From the NCBI GenBank assembly GCA_028023455.1, contig JAQFVV010012397.1, positions 1,483,501 through 1,547,500 of the forward strand: 64,000 nucleotides of DNA. Direction: 5' to 3'. Position numbers and translations under genes: made by a program. How positions within the stretch are numbered: position 1 is the stretch's first letter; each line of letters starts with the position of its first letter. The notes under the pieces were generated by a model. That model was not told where the DNA came from. It worked only from the letters and a program-made list of their open reading frames with translations, and did not search any database. This DNA is from Epiperipatus broadwayi (lineage: Eukaryota > Onychophora > Udeonychophora > Euonychophora > Peripatidae). Below are positions 50,401-61,748 of the stretch, piece after piece.

Positions 50401-51489
50401 ATTGATTATGTAACAATATAACTACTGTATTGCATTTTTCCAATTATCTGATTTAGTTTTGTTTTATTTCTTCATCTGTTTCTTTTAAATATCTATAATA
50501 ATTTCACAATTTTCTGAAGTATGTCTATGTTTCATTGGTTTAATAACTTTCTCACCAATTTCAAAAATTATTACAATTGTAAATTGTTTTATTTGTTGCA
50601 CAATTCTTTGTAGTATTTACAAACAATTCATGATGTTATGTCTCATTTTTGCAATAGTACCAACTTTGCTTCTCATTTCTGAAATGTTTGTAATTGTGAG
50701 ATTTTTTTTTACTAACTACTCTTTTCATTTCATACTTAAAGTTCTATATGTCATTATAAACTATTTTTTCTATTTTATAAAATTCCAGATATTCAATTCT
50801 TCTAAATGGATCAATATTAAATATTTTCATATTTTTTCTTTTAATCATATATTTGAAATTTTATTTGTAAATTGCTCATTTTTGTAATAACTATGTATAT
50901 AGTAGTTCTTAGTAATATATAAGTTATCTTTTTAATGAACTCATTCAAGTCTGAATTAGCTTTGAAGATTGTTAATATTTTAAAGCAAATTGCAAATTTT
51001 AGTTTAAATTTATTGGAATATTTCTGAATATTATGGATATCTAATAAGTACATTATAGTCTTAAAATATATTTTATCTGTTAGTCAAAATATAAACTGTC
51101 TCTATTATATCTACATTTGAAAGCTTCCCTATTGATTTTTACATTAGATTTTTCTTAAAATTCACAGTCATTATATTTGCTCATAGCACTTTTATCATTG
51201 AATTGATTTTGAATTCTATCATTAAAAATCTTTCTTGATCACTTTAAAATGGGGTTTGCTCTGATCAAAAGATATTTATTTACCCAATATTGTTGGTAGA
51301 TTAGTTTGTTTGACCATATATATATAATTATTCAAAACAATACAATAATTAATACAGTAAACAATATTTTAAAAAACAAATATATACCAATTTAATGGAA
51401 GTACTTTCAACTATCTATGTAGTCGTTATCAACTACAGTCAAATTGTATTAGAAAAAACCGTTACAAATGTAAACAAAAAGTAATACGT

Positions 51490-51870
51490 CATACATCAAT
51501 TTTCCCACAATTCATTAATTTTTATATTGGCAGTCTGTCTGTTTATCAACTGTTGCTTTTCACTTTTTATTAACATAGTTTCTTTAATTTTGCGTTTATT
51601 ATTATTTCTTTCAATACACAAAATCTTAACTTTATTAAAATCAAAATCAAAACCATAATTACATGTTACATTATGATCAAAAAATACTGATGGTGATACA
51701 TCATCATTTCTAACATTCTCTTTTCTTGATTTTTGCATTCGTTTATATAACAACAAATGTTCTTTTGATCTTTTCTCCAATGTACATCGAGATTCCCCAA
51801 TATATGCCTTTCCACAAACACACAGCCATTTATATATTGCACAACTTTGATTTAAAATACTACACCTATT
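51490..51870 (-). pseudogene. Penelope GIY-YIG endonuclease domain (left copy, frameshifted)
   Basis: The minus strand encodes SCAIYKWLCVCGKAYIGESR, then LEKRSKEHLLLYKR and, further on, FFDHNVTCNYGFDFDFNKV and ERNNNKRKIKETML. AIY and YIG stand for the two halves of the GIY-YIG signature; the arginine-rich helix (EKRSKEH) also fits. The upstream RT frame ends at a stop where an A-run is one base longer than in the right copy, so RT and endonuclease are no longer joined here. Confidence 0.85.
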
Positions 51871-51874
51871 TTTT

Positions 51875-52645
51875 TTAATTATTTATTAGTCTATTTAAAT
51901 TAGGAGTAGTATAAAATGAAACTCGACGTATTTTATATATCTGTTTTATAAATTTCACTTGTTCATTACAAATAAATGGTATTGATATCCAAGTATATTT
52001 TATTTTATCAATATCTATAGCATCTAAAACATTTCTATTATTATTAAACTTAGTAACAATATTATAAATTAATTTATGATCATATCCAACATTTAACAAA
52101 TCCATAATAAATACATTTATGTTACTCTGTTTATCAGAACTATATTTACATAATTTATTATTCCTAAATAAAAATGATTTTAAACCGGATAATTTATGTG
52201 CTATTGGCACATTTGAATACCAAGGAATATATCCTCTTTTTTCAATATCTTTTATTACCATACAATAATCTAATTTATTTTTATTATGAGTAACTTTAAT
52301 ATCTAAATACTGAATTGACATTTTTTCTTCAAAAGATTTACTCCATTTTAAACCTTCTAAACTATTTAATTCATTGAATAACACATTTATAATATCTAAA
52401 CTTCCACAAACAAAAACATCATCAACATACCTGTAATAAATTTTAATACCTTGGTAATATATATTATTATTAAGAATTATATCTTCATATCTTGATACTA
52501 CAAAACTACATATTTGTGAAACTACAGAAAGTCCCATAGGCCATCCGTAATCCATTTTATAATAATTTTCATTAAACATAGCATACATATTTTTATCAAT
52601 AAAATATAATACATCATTTACAAATTTTACTTTCTTAACATCAAC
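51875..52645 (-). pseudogene. Penelope reverse-transcriptase fragment (left copy)
   Basis: The frame is open for over 237 codons. It begins inside the RT palm: KMDYGWPMGLSVVSQICSF corresponds to the QxxGxxMGSPLSP motif. The catalytic YVDD of IYYRYVDDVFVCG is at 52418-52429. It continues with SIQYLDIKVTHNKNKLDYC and the thumb-like IPWYSNVPIAHKLSG, and ends with FYTTPNLNRLINN before a stop. The N-terminal RT motifs (LYGLPKIHK region, first Asp) are missing, so the enzyme cannot be complete. The open frame implies a fairly recent insertion. Confidence 0.9.
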
Positions 52646-53198
52646 TAATAGAAATGTTTTAGATGCTATAGATATTGATAAAATAAAATATACTTGGATA
52701 TCAATACCATTTATTTGTAATGAACAAGTGAAATTTATAAAACAGATATATAAAAATATATGTCAAGTTGCATTTTATACTACTCCTAATTTAAATAGAC
52801 TAATAAATAATTCAAAAAATAGATGTAGTATTTTAAATCAAAGTTGTGCAATAAAAAAATGGCTGTGTGTTTGTGGAAAGGCATATATTGGGGAATCTCG
52901 ATGTACATTGGAGAAAAGATCAAAAGAACATTTGTTGTTATATAAACGAGTGCAAAAATCAAGACAAGAGAATGTTAGAAATGATGATGTATCACCATCA
53001 GTATTTTTTGATCATAATGTAACATGTAATTATGGTTTTGATTTTGATTTTAATAAAGTTAAGATTTTGTGTATTGAAAGAAATAATAATGAACGCAAAA
53101 TTAAAGAAGCTATGTTAATAAAAAGCCAAAAGCAACAGTTGATAAACAGACAGATTGCCAATATAAAAATTAATGAATTGTGGGAAATTGATGTATGA
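52646..53198 (+). pseudogene. Penelope RT C-terminus plus GIY-YIG endonuclease (right copy)
   Basis: The frame is open from at least NVLDAIDIDK near 52654 through FYTTPNLNRLINN, then NQSCAIKKWLCVCGKAYIGE, LEKRSKEHLLLYKR, NNERKIKEAMLIKSQKQQ and a stop after ELWEIDV. The linker that is broken in the left copy is intact here. AIY has become AIK, so the first half of GIY-YIG has lost its Tyr. No start codon or RT catalytic core is present. It is a dead fragment with a long preserved frame. Confidence 0.85.
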
Positions 53199-53391
53199 CA
53201 TATTACTTTTTGTTTACATTTGTAACAGTTTTTTTCTAATACAATTTGAATCTAGTTGATAACGACTACATAGATAGTTGAAAGTACTTCTATTAAATTG
53301 GTATATATTTGTTTTTTAAAATATTGTTTACTGTATTAATTATTGTATTGTTTTGAATAATTATATATATTTTATTATAATTGGAATACAG

Positions 53392-53404
53392 ACATTGATT
53401 AATA

Positions 53405-53445
<41 letters not shown>

Positions 53446-53523
53446 TCAATGTATTAATCAATGTCAGATATATATATATATATACTATGATATATATATA
53501 TATATATATATATATCATAGTAT
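53392..53523. repeat. (TA)n palindromes flanking the Penelope pair
   Basis: ACATTGATTAAT (53392-53403) and ATTAATCAATGT (53441-53452, repeated at 53453-53464) flank a (TA)n core. A second, perfect 42-bp palindrome with ends ATACTATGA and TCATAGTAT spans 53482-53523. Both could extrude as hairpins. Confidence 0.9.
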
Positions 53524-54509
53524 GCAATACAATACTGAAGTTTGAGAATACTCAAAGTCTTTTCCAAGAAATATTAAAGCTTAGACTTGAATTACTTTTG
53601 GAGAGGAAGTTATTTTGCTGCTTGAAGTTACTTGACAAGGATTAATATTTTATTATATATTTATATACAACCATTAGAAACCAGTCAACACTTAGACAAA
53701 CCCAATATAGATAACAATCAACAATTTCAAACTTGTCAAGGCAACCTACACACACATATAAATATATTTGTTAAATCAAACATAGCTCTATGTATATGTA
53801 AACAAAGGGAGTAAATTACCTTTCTTCAGGATATAGCTATGAATTTAAAGCACTCTAATCATAAAAAAAATGATCAAGAATACAATGAATTCACCTATTC
53901 TTTGAGCTCTTATGCTTATAAGTATATCTTTGTCAATATTATTGTTGTATATATACAGTAAAATAAATAAATTATATATAAATATGATCAGTAGATTTTA
54001 AATTAATTTTAAATAATTTATTGGCTAAACTAATTTGGCATAATATATATAAATTAATTTCAGATACTTAGTTTTAATCAACACTTATTTATTATAATAA
54101 CTTTTTAATGGGTATAAAAATAAACAGGCAAAAAACTCCATATAGTAGTGATGTTTAGGGGTATAAAAATAGTTATTTTTTATTTGGTTAGAAATTATTG
54201 CATTTCTTTTTAATCTTACATATAGACTCACATATCACCTACTTTTTGAAGAGGCATCGGTGTTTTTTATTTCTAAATTTTTTCATTTCTTTATATTCAT
54301 AAACACAGTTTTATGTCTACAAAACAACCATTTTTACATTTCAAAACACAATTGTTACAGATATCTTAAATATATATAACTTTACAGATAAACGGATACA
54401 AAAAAAGTGATTGGATATAAATTAAAACTAATGTTTACAGAAAAGATATATATTCATCATTAGCAGCAATCACTAGTAAACAAACATGACTGTTCCAACA
54501 CCAAAAAAA
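53524..54509. other. AT-rich stretch with one SINE-1 scrap
   Basis: AAAAACTCCATATAGTAGTG at 54130-54149 matches the reverse 3' part of SINE-1. Otherwise no gene or repeat is recognised. Confidence 0.5.
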
Positions 54510-54599
54510 AAATGAACTACTTTAGAGAAGAGTTTTGAGATGATTATGCAAACTAATCTCCCAACAAAAAATACATTTACACATAGAACATGATAGTCT

Positions 54600-55570
54600 T
54601 TTTTGTTCTAGTTTATTGAATATTTCATCATGTGGTCTTTTAGCTTCTGCAGAAAACATTTCTTTTTGAAATATTTCAATGCTTATCTAATTGTAGCTCT
54701 ATAATACATTCTATTCTTTGTCATATAGATAATCCAATAAAGGCATAATTTTGCAATAGTGGACCTAGGGTCTTATCAAAGGTCGCAAAATAAGCTCTTA
54801 ACAAGCTTGTTAAGAGCTTATTTTGCAAGCTCTATATATAACATTTGTAAACACAATTGAATTTTTTTTTGTAATGTCCTTATGTTGCATCAATAGGATA
54901 TCCAAGTCTAATTTTCATAAAATAATTTAGGAAAAATAACATCCTTAAACAATTAATTTAATTGCAGATTAAATACCCTATCTTTAACATGTTAAAAACA
55001 TCAGCACATTGAAGACTATTGCAGCTCATCATCTAAGTTCAATCTTTCTATTTATAAAAGTTAATAAGTATCTAAACAAAAAGTTAAGGATTTTTTTCAC
55101 ATCGTTGACTGATAAAGAAGTAGAGTTTTTTTAACTCTAATCATTAAACCAAAGTCTTTCAAAGTCTTTGCATGTTGCATTTAAAACGTTAAGTATATTT
55201 TGTAAATGATCTTTCGAATTGGCAAAAATAGCACAGACATCAGCATATTGTAAATCTAGAATCCAAAAGGAGGAAATTATTGTTTTTTACTTTTAATCAA
55301 TTAAAATTAAAAATTCTATATCATTTTATTCCAGATTAGTTTCAGATAATGTCATAGACTTGTTTGATTAATTGAATCAAATGTTATGAGCAAATCAATA
55401 AAAGCAAAAGATAAATCACTCCTTTGCGTTTGACATGCCTAACAATAAAAATGATGTTCACAGTGATTCTTTATGTTCTAAAATTACATTGAATCTCTGT
55501 TACTCATTCATGTATAAATGTAAGCAACCTATTCAACAAAACTGTTGAAATCTGTTATGGGTGTTTATTT
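54600..55570 (-). mobile_element. Degraded LINE of a second family
   Basis: Minus-strand reading, in broken frames: near 55400-55330 a FIDLLITFDSIN-like stretch (RT motif with first Asp; consensus F(I/V)DL.KAFDS(V/I)N), and near 55260-55190 a LQYADVCAIFANSKDHLQNI stretch (YADD box with the second Asp changed to Val). These are in the right order for a jockey/CR1-type RT. Sequence differs from LINE copies A-C. A perfect 42-bp palindrome lies within the downstream part. Confidence 0.65.
54785..54826. repeat. Perfect 42-bp palindrome
   Basis: GCAAAATAAGCTCTTAACAA plus G (21 bases), followed with no spacer by its exact reverse complement, centred on AAGCTT between 54805 and 54806. The flanks are not palindromic. 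Confidence 0.98.
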
Positions 55571-55608
55571 AATTGAAAATCTGGCATTGATTAATATACA
55601 TAAAAAAA

Positions 55609-55765
55609 TGATCTGGACCATCTGATGAGTGCTGGTTCAGCATTAAATATGTATATTGGACATCATTTATCTTTTGTACTATATAGTCATATGTATTAAT
55701 TGTATAAGATGAAGTGGATAGTTATAAGGAACTTGAAAGTCTGAGTTCAAATCCCTTCTAAATTA
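55609..55765 (+). repeat. SINE-2 copy
   Basis: GATCTGGACCATCTGATGAG, TGCTGGTTCAGCATTAAATA, ATATTGGACATCATTTATCT, AAGGAACTTGAAAGTCTGAG and TTCAAATCCC. It directly follows the second-family LINE. Confidence 0.85.
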
Positions 55766-56044
55766 AAAAATTATAAGAAAAAATTTGTAGAGCAATAAAA
55801 ATTATAGTTATCCTTTATGTACATTGTCTACAATTTTAATAATCTATGGTTGGAAAATAAATTATATTTTTTTATGCTGTACATAACCACACGAGTTCAA
55901 ATACAATGGTAGCACATTTATCATATTGTTGCTATGGATTATTTAATTTTTTTTTTTTGTTTAAAATAATACCAAAATATAGAGTTAACGATGATGGAAA
56001 TTTCATGTGACTAAATAAAAATAAGTTATAATAGTGAAAGAAAA

Positions 56045-56245
56045 TACACAGAGGCAAAACTCTCCAGACAGTAGTACCACTCAGTGCAAGCCAGAGCAAT
56101 CAATGGATGCAGAAAGATTCATGCATAAAATCCCTATCTTATCCAATATCCGCAGACTAGTTTCTAGCTTTATGGATTTCATCAGTGAGGTTTGCTCTTG
56201 TGAAAAACAGCTTGGGTAAGCATAAAGAATGGTGATCATGTGATG
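56045..56245. repeat. SINE-1 composite
   Basis: Reverse copy 56053-56190 (CTCCAGACAGTAGTACCACT, GCAAGCCAGAGCAATCAATG, CCGCAGACTAGTTTCTAGCT, TTTCATCAGTGAGG) followed directly by the forward 3' end (CAGCTTGGGTAAGCATAAAG, GATCATGTGATG). Confidence 0.85.
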
Positions 56246-57005
56246 AAAGAAAATACATTATTTCGCTTGTTAGCTTTTATGCTATATATATTTAAGAGTT
56301 TTTTCTCTCACTATTTTTTTCACAAGGACAGTATTCTGTTTCCATGTCTATTTTTTTATTATCTTAATGATCATACTTTTAAAATTAAATTGAATTATAA
56401 ATAAATGTTTTATCAATATTTGTTTTATTTCAAACACCAATCATTCAATAATAGTAAATTATTCTAAATCATTCATTAACTGCTTAAGAATTTGTGTTTT
56501 CCTTGTTTTTTTAATGTAATAAAATGCATTTTTTTAATGAAAGAAGTGAAGAAAGCAAGTGAACATATTCACACATATATATAATTGCATAAATTTGTGT
56601 ACTCATATGTTAATGTGCTAATTTTTTCAGATTATTACTGTATATATTTTTTATAATTATTATTTTTTATATTAATTCTTTTTGTTGATGACTTATTATG
56701 AATAACTTTTAAATTAAGTTGTTATTTATTAAAAACATAATATATTCAGGGTTTTGTATTATTGATGAAATTTAGAGATTCATACAAAGGTTTAAAAATA
56801 ACTGGCCACAAATATAAAGTGAGAATATTTAAAAAAAAAAAAAAATTAAAAGAAAATTAGACTACAATAATAGAACATATTTTTCCTTTTTCTTTTTTAC
56901 AAACTTTAGAAAGCAATGATAATTGCCAGATAACAGTACTTAATAAATCCATATCCTGTGCTTTCCTATGCACAATTCCCAGATTAAGGAAACCATAAAT
57001 AATAT
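56246..57005. other. AT-rich stretch, nothing recognised
   Basis: Low GC, with homopolymers and no supported element or gene. Confidence 0.45.
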
Positions 57006-57009
57006 ATAG

Positions 57010-57240
57010 AAATTGAATTGGATTCAGTTCTATATGACTATACTAGAAAGTTGGCTTAGATTGAAAGCATTTATATGTTTTTCCAATTTGGAGTAATCGC
57101 TTGATAGTATAACAGAGAAAATTGAAAGAAATTGTGGTAAGATGCATTAGATCCTAAAAGAACAGCTGTATTATTCTAAGATCTAAAGCTCCTCATTGAT
57201 AAAAGTCATAAGCTTGAAACTAGTCTAGGGATTTTGAATA
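57010..57240 (+). repeat. SINE-1 copy
   Basis: TTGGATTCAGTTCTATATGA (head with B-box-like part), AAGTTGGCTTAGATTGAAAG, TTAGATCCTAAAAGAACAGC, AGATCTAAAGCTCCTCATTG and AAGCTTGAAACTAGTCTAGG. Confidence 0.75.
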
Positions 57241-60200
57241 GGAAAGCACAAGAATAGGAATATATTAACCTGGAAACTATCATTACTTTCTAAAATATAC
57301 TGTAAATAGCATAAAGAAGGTGAAAAAATATATTACTATAACAGCAATACATAAACTGAAATCATGTGATAGATCATGTGATATTTTACTAATGTACTTT
57401 TTAAATTAAATTGTAATTAATTTTCTTCTTTTCTGAGCCACAATAATATCTAGTAAAATGAATATAGTCACAGATCTCTTTTGTTTAACTATTATTTAAT
57501 TACATGTTTTTTACAATGGGTCTTATTTATCTTATTTCTTATTTCAATGCCTTATTTTTTGGTTATAATTAGATTGATGGTTCATTCATATGTCTTTTGT
57601 CTAACTAATAATTATTAATTTATTTTTCACTACCTTTTCTGTGAATATATGGATTTTACCAGATATTATGATGTACTTTTTATATATTTTAAACTTATTA
57701 ATAAAAAGTATACAATAAAAAAATTAAATTAAAAAATGCAAATAAAAGTATATAATAATTTAAAAATTAATAAATAATTGTAATCTAATATTTTTGAAAT
57801 TTAATTTAAAATTTTAACTGAAATTTATGAAATAGTGTTTAATTTCTGAAAAAAATTAATTGAAAAGTATTTATTTAAAAAATTCAAAACAGGATTCAAT
57901 TAACATTTAAATGATAAAAAAAAATTGTATTCTTAAATTTAAAAATTTTAATATGTATGGAAAAGTAAAACATTCTTTAATATAAATAATGAAAATGTGG
58001 TTTTTTTAATCTTTTGTGCAATAAAATAATGTTTAATAAAAATAATATAATAAAATTCTTTAATTTTTAAAATCTTTAATGAAAGAATTATGAAAGAAGC
58101 TTTGTCTATATAAAAAATAAACCATTTCTTAATATAATAATGAGAACATTTTATTGTTTTTTTTTTATTTTGTATAATAAAATAGTGACAGGTACAGAAA
58201 AAAAAAAACAAGATTCTTTATGAACAAAACATTTAATGAAAACAAGATAATCCTAACATGAAATACAACATTAAATAAATAATTACTGCATATTTATTCA
58301 AAGATTAGTTTATAATAAAATGATAATGTTAATTTTTTTTTAAGTAGAAAAATTTATATATATTTTTTATTTATTTATAATTTTGATATTATAAAGTTTT
58401 TTTTTAATGCATCAAATTTAACTTCATGTTTATTTTTTGTTTAAAGAATTATGTACATATGTATTTATATTATAAAACAAATATTGTTTGCAATTTTTTC
58501 TCTGTTTATTAAATATTAAGTATGTATATATGTATCATATCCATATATATATATTGTATTGCTTTGATTCAGAATAAAAAAGTAGAAGTTATGAAGATAA
58601 AAGTGAAATAAAAAAAATTAAATATATACTAATTAGATTTTATTTAAAGAAAAAAAATATTTTGAATTAGTTGATTTTAAATGAATAAATGATTACATTA
58701 AATTATAAGATAAAAGGGAGTATAGTTAATAGATTTCATTAAAGTACAAAGGATTACATTACAACCAATATGTTATACATGAAAAAAATTAAAGTTTGAT
58801 GACATACATTGATGTATAATATTCAGAAAAGTAATAGAACAGTTAGTAGCTCAGGGAGTCATTAAATGTTAAAGCACTAAAAGTGACAGCTTGAACTTTG
58901 ACCTATGAACCTTCATCTTCTGAGTTTATTATTGAACTAAATTGTGTGGGACCGATCAACAATATAAAATTAAATAAATTTAAAATATGCTTTATTTAAA
59001 AATAAATAAATTCAGAAATACAGATAATGAATGTAGAATTTATATGACTGCAAGAAAACAAGAAGAACTGAGACTTGAACACTATTTTTTAACAAATAGA
59101 GAAATTGAATTTTGCATTATGTAACATTAAAGCAAAATGGCAAATAAGAAACCATAGAATGAATTTAATAAAGATGGATATTGAGTAAAAAGGCTATATT
59201 TGCAGTTAGAAAAACAGTTAAAACAAAATGGATAATTGAATAATAATGGAAATAATGTATCTATAAATGTATAAGGAAGAGCAGTAAAAAAAAAGATCTA
59301 AACTTATTCTTTAAATAAGGAAAAGTTATATCAGTATTAACAAAAGCCATTCTAATAAAAAATAAAATTTTGAGGTTGATTTTGATTAAAAAGTTAAGAT
59401 AGTTATGTTATAATTGATAATTAAGAGGATAGCATAACATCTTTAGAAACAGTGAGATAAGTCAAATCATAGGTATCTTAATATTTGTTTTAACAGAAAA
59501 GAAAATGTTAATGCATAACTATAAAGTTTTATTGCATCTTTCCTGATACTTTCATTTTTCCACATCCACTCTTATTAAATCTTAATTCTAGCTTTATATA
59601 CTGTAGTGATGATTAATTCTCAGTGTTCTTGTGAACCATGATTTTTTTCATGAAAAGTGAAATTGTGCTTTCCTGTAACCTTTTCTAATTATTTACATCT
59701 TACATGTTATGTTTGGAACTTTTAGGGTAATTACTTTTGAATACAGATTGTAATAGTTCTGGAAACTTTAAGTCCACCCTGCCTAAAATGGTACAGTAAC
59801 AAACTGTTAACATTGGTAAAAGATATGATTGTGTGCACTCATACAAACTGTGCAAGACAAAACAAGCCATTAGTTACAAGAGAAAAAAAGTTGTCTCTAT
59901 TTGGTTTGACTGTAGTGCAGCTGACTAAATGGTATATTTAGGTGTGTGTTGTATGGATCCAATGCCATCAAGAGGATTATACAGACTAATAGAACCATAT
60001 CTAATATTGTATATCCCAACATTACATTACAATATTTTGAAAAAGATAATGCAAAATAAATATTTGTGTGCTTTCCCCCTTTGTTTACAAATAAATTTAT
60101 TTAATTTATTATAAAGATTTCTCTAAAAATTGCCTTGAAAAGTTGAAGTGAAACAAATGTTTTCTGATCAAACTGAAATTCTGAAATTGTAACTTTTATT

Positions 60201-61200
60201 CTTGAAATTACAACTTCTGAATAAGTGAAGAAAAGACATTCACAAAGCTTTAATGTATTTTGAAAGAATAAAAATTAGTTTTGAATTACTTTGAATTATT
60301 AGCATAATAACTGTAATAGTTAAATAATAAACTTGTTGAAATTATTTATGAAACGCTATGTAATACTCAAATCTAAGTTATTTATATCTTTGAAATAATA
60401 TTACTTAAGCATTTTGAAACAAAAGAGGATAGCCAAACTTTTATTTATGGTCTTTCAAGTGAATAATACTTAAGCAAAAAAATTCCTGAAACTATAATGC
60501 TTTATTTTATTGATTAATTATTTTCTCATATTTTTCATTAATCAAGTATTCTTGGTTAATAAAATTTATTACTTATTATTTTACACATGCAATACTTTGT
60601 TATTACTGATAAATAAATTATATGCAAATATACACATGCAAATAAAATGATAAAAATACATGTAACCTGTAAAATACCCCTCATAGCTCTGAGAATATGC
60701 TTTCCCTGTAGTTACAACTGGAATGTAGAGTCCCTAATACACAAATATTTAAGTAAAAATGAATGCTAAACTCAAAATTATTATTTCTGTTATATAAATT
60801 ATATTTAGATGTAGTTAGCCATATTTCAGCATATAAAGTTACCATTACAATATATATATATATATAATTCCAGTGCATAACACTATATGGAAATAAATAT
60901 ATAAATATTAGTTCATAGAGGGTGGTACTGGATTTCTTAACCATGTGGGGTGATTTAATGCTTAATATATATATATATTGAACCTAATTGAAATCCGATT
61001 AAGTTTTTAATTTTCACTAAACTTAATTTTTGTTAAATCTTATATGTTTAAATTTTATTATTATTTAAAAAAGAATACGTGTATCAAAATACACAAGCAT
61101 TTATATGTAAAATGTGTTTATATCATTTTAATGTTTATCGATTTATTTTAGTTTTCTTATACCGCTTGTTTTTACTTTAAATCAATTAATTAAAAAAACA
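57241..61200. other. Very AT-rich stretch without recognisable genes
   Basis: 57.6-58.7 kb is close to pure A/T, with long runs. The minus-strand 87-codon frame at 57948-58211 is F/I/K-rich, as expected from base composition. From about 59.5 kb sequence complexity rises, but neither 59929-60114 (plus) nor 60681-60944 (minus) has a domain I know. (TA)n tracts lie near 60850 and 60970. Confidence 0.5.
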
Positions 61201-61392
61201 AGCAACCTAGCTAATTACATTCCTGTGGCTTTTATTTTAAAGAGCAGAGATTTGATTTTTATGGAGTTGTTTTCATTTCAATAATCCCTGGGTAGAATTC
61301 TTAGATAGATTGAGCGGGAGATTAATATTTGCCCTGCCTAAGGTGTAGAAATTGGACAACAAGGAAAGTGTTTCACGGGAAATGGAGCAACA

Positions 61393-61425
61393 TATAAATA
61401 GCCCTGAAAATTTGGAGTGTCAGTT
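61393..61425 (+). promoter_or_regulatory. Core promoter: TATA box plus initiator
   Basis: TATAAATA at 61393-61400 (followed by G) and an initiator TCAGTT at 61420-61425, whose A at 61422 lies 29 bp downstream of the first T of the box. This is the canonical spacing. The surrounding sequence is less AT-rich and less repetitive than the rest of the window, and a splice donor follows at 61749. Confidence 0.6.
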
Positions 61426-61748
61426 AATTCATTATTCATAACTAGACAAGCTGTTTCTAAAGTGAAAGTTTATATCAGCACAGACATTTAAATTCTTAAA
61501 GGACATCAGCTGTTATTAAATACTTTTGCTTGCAACAAGATGAAAAATTCTATACGTGTTGTCAAAACCCGAATGGCTTGCTAACTCAACAAAAGACAGA
61601 TCCCTGACTTCCAAATTTGCTCCAGTAATGCCTTAAACACCTACAAGAAGCTGGAACCTCGTTACATCTATCTTGCCATGGTCGAAGAACCTGAAAATGA
61701 ACTTAAGTAAAAGTGCGCACTCTACGTGAACATTGCTTTTACCGAAAG
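61422..61748 (+). other. Predicted first exon of an unidentified plus-strand gene
   Basis: From the initiator to the donor GAAAG|GTAACT is about 327 nt of non-repetitive sequence. It holds two short upstream-type reading frames: ATG near 61541 (MKNSIRVVKTRMAC, 14 codons) and ATG at 61678 in a GCCATGG context (MVEEPENELK, 10 codons). A longer frame without a start reads LNTYKKLEPRYIYLAMVEEP before the same stop. It may therefore be a 5' UTR exon. The rest of the gene would lie in or beyond the right end of the window. Confidence 0.45.

Larger units (their letters stand above)
48750..51290 (-). mobile_element. Degraded LINE copy C with nested insertions
   Basis: Collinear with copies A and B on the minus strand. 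Around 48930-49060 the CTTACCCATGTATTTGCTTT and CATATCCATATCTCAGATTC blocks match 9040-9150. Around 49420-49500 and 49800-49990 it matches the RT region. Around 51070-51290 TTATCTGTTAGTCAAAATAT and TTTGAATTCTATCATTAAAA match the endonuclease region at 10640-10870. It is interrupted by a MITE (49535-49801) and by an unclassified insertion (about 50050-50400). Confidence 0.75.
51316..53370. mobile_element. Head-to-head inverted pair of Penelope-like elements (family 1)
   Basis: Left copy: minus strand, 52645 down to 51316, truncated inside the RT. Right copy: plus strand, 52646 to 53370, more heavily truncated. The arms 51316-52040 and 52646-53370 are about 725 bp each and about 95% identical by eye, both ending outward in a (AT)n then TAATTATTCAAAACAATACA-type terminus. 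The roughly 605-bp centre is unique RT sequence belonging to the left copy. The shared motif TAATAGAAATG at the inner arm edges is a likely microhomology. Inverted, 5'-truncated tandem copies are known for Penelope-like elements. As DNA the pair is a large potential cruciform. Confidence 0.9.

Noticed and set aside
50630-51053. Frames on both strands at 50.6-51.05 kb
   Set aside because: They fall within LINE copy C, whose collinearity with copy A explains the region.
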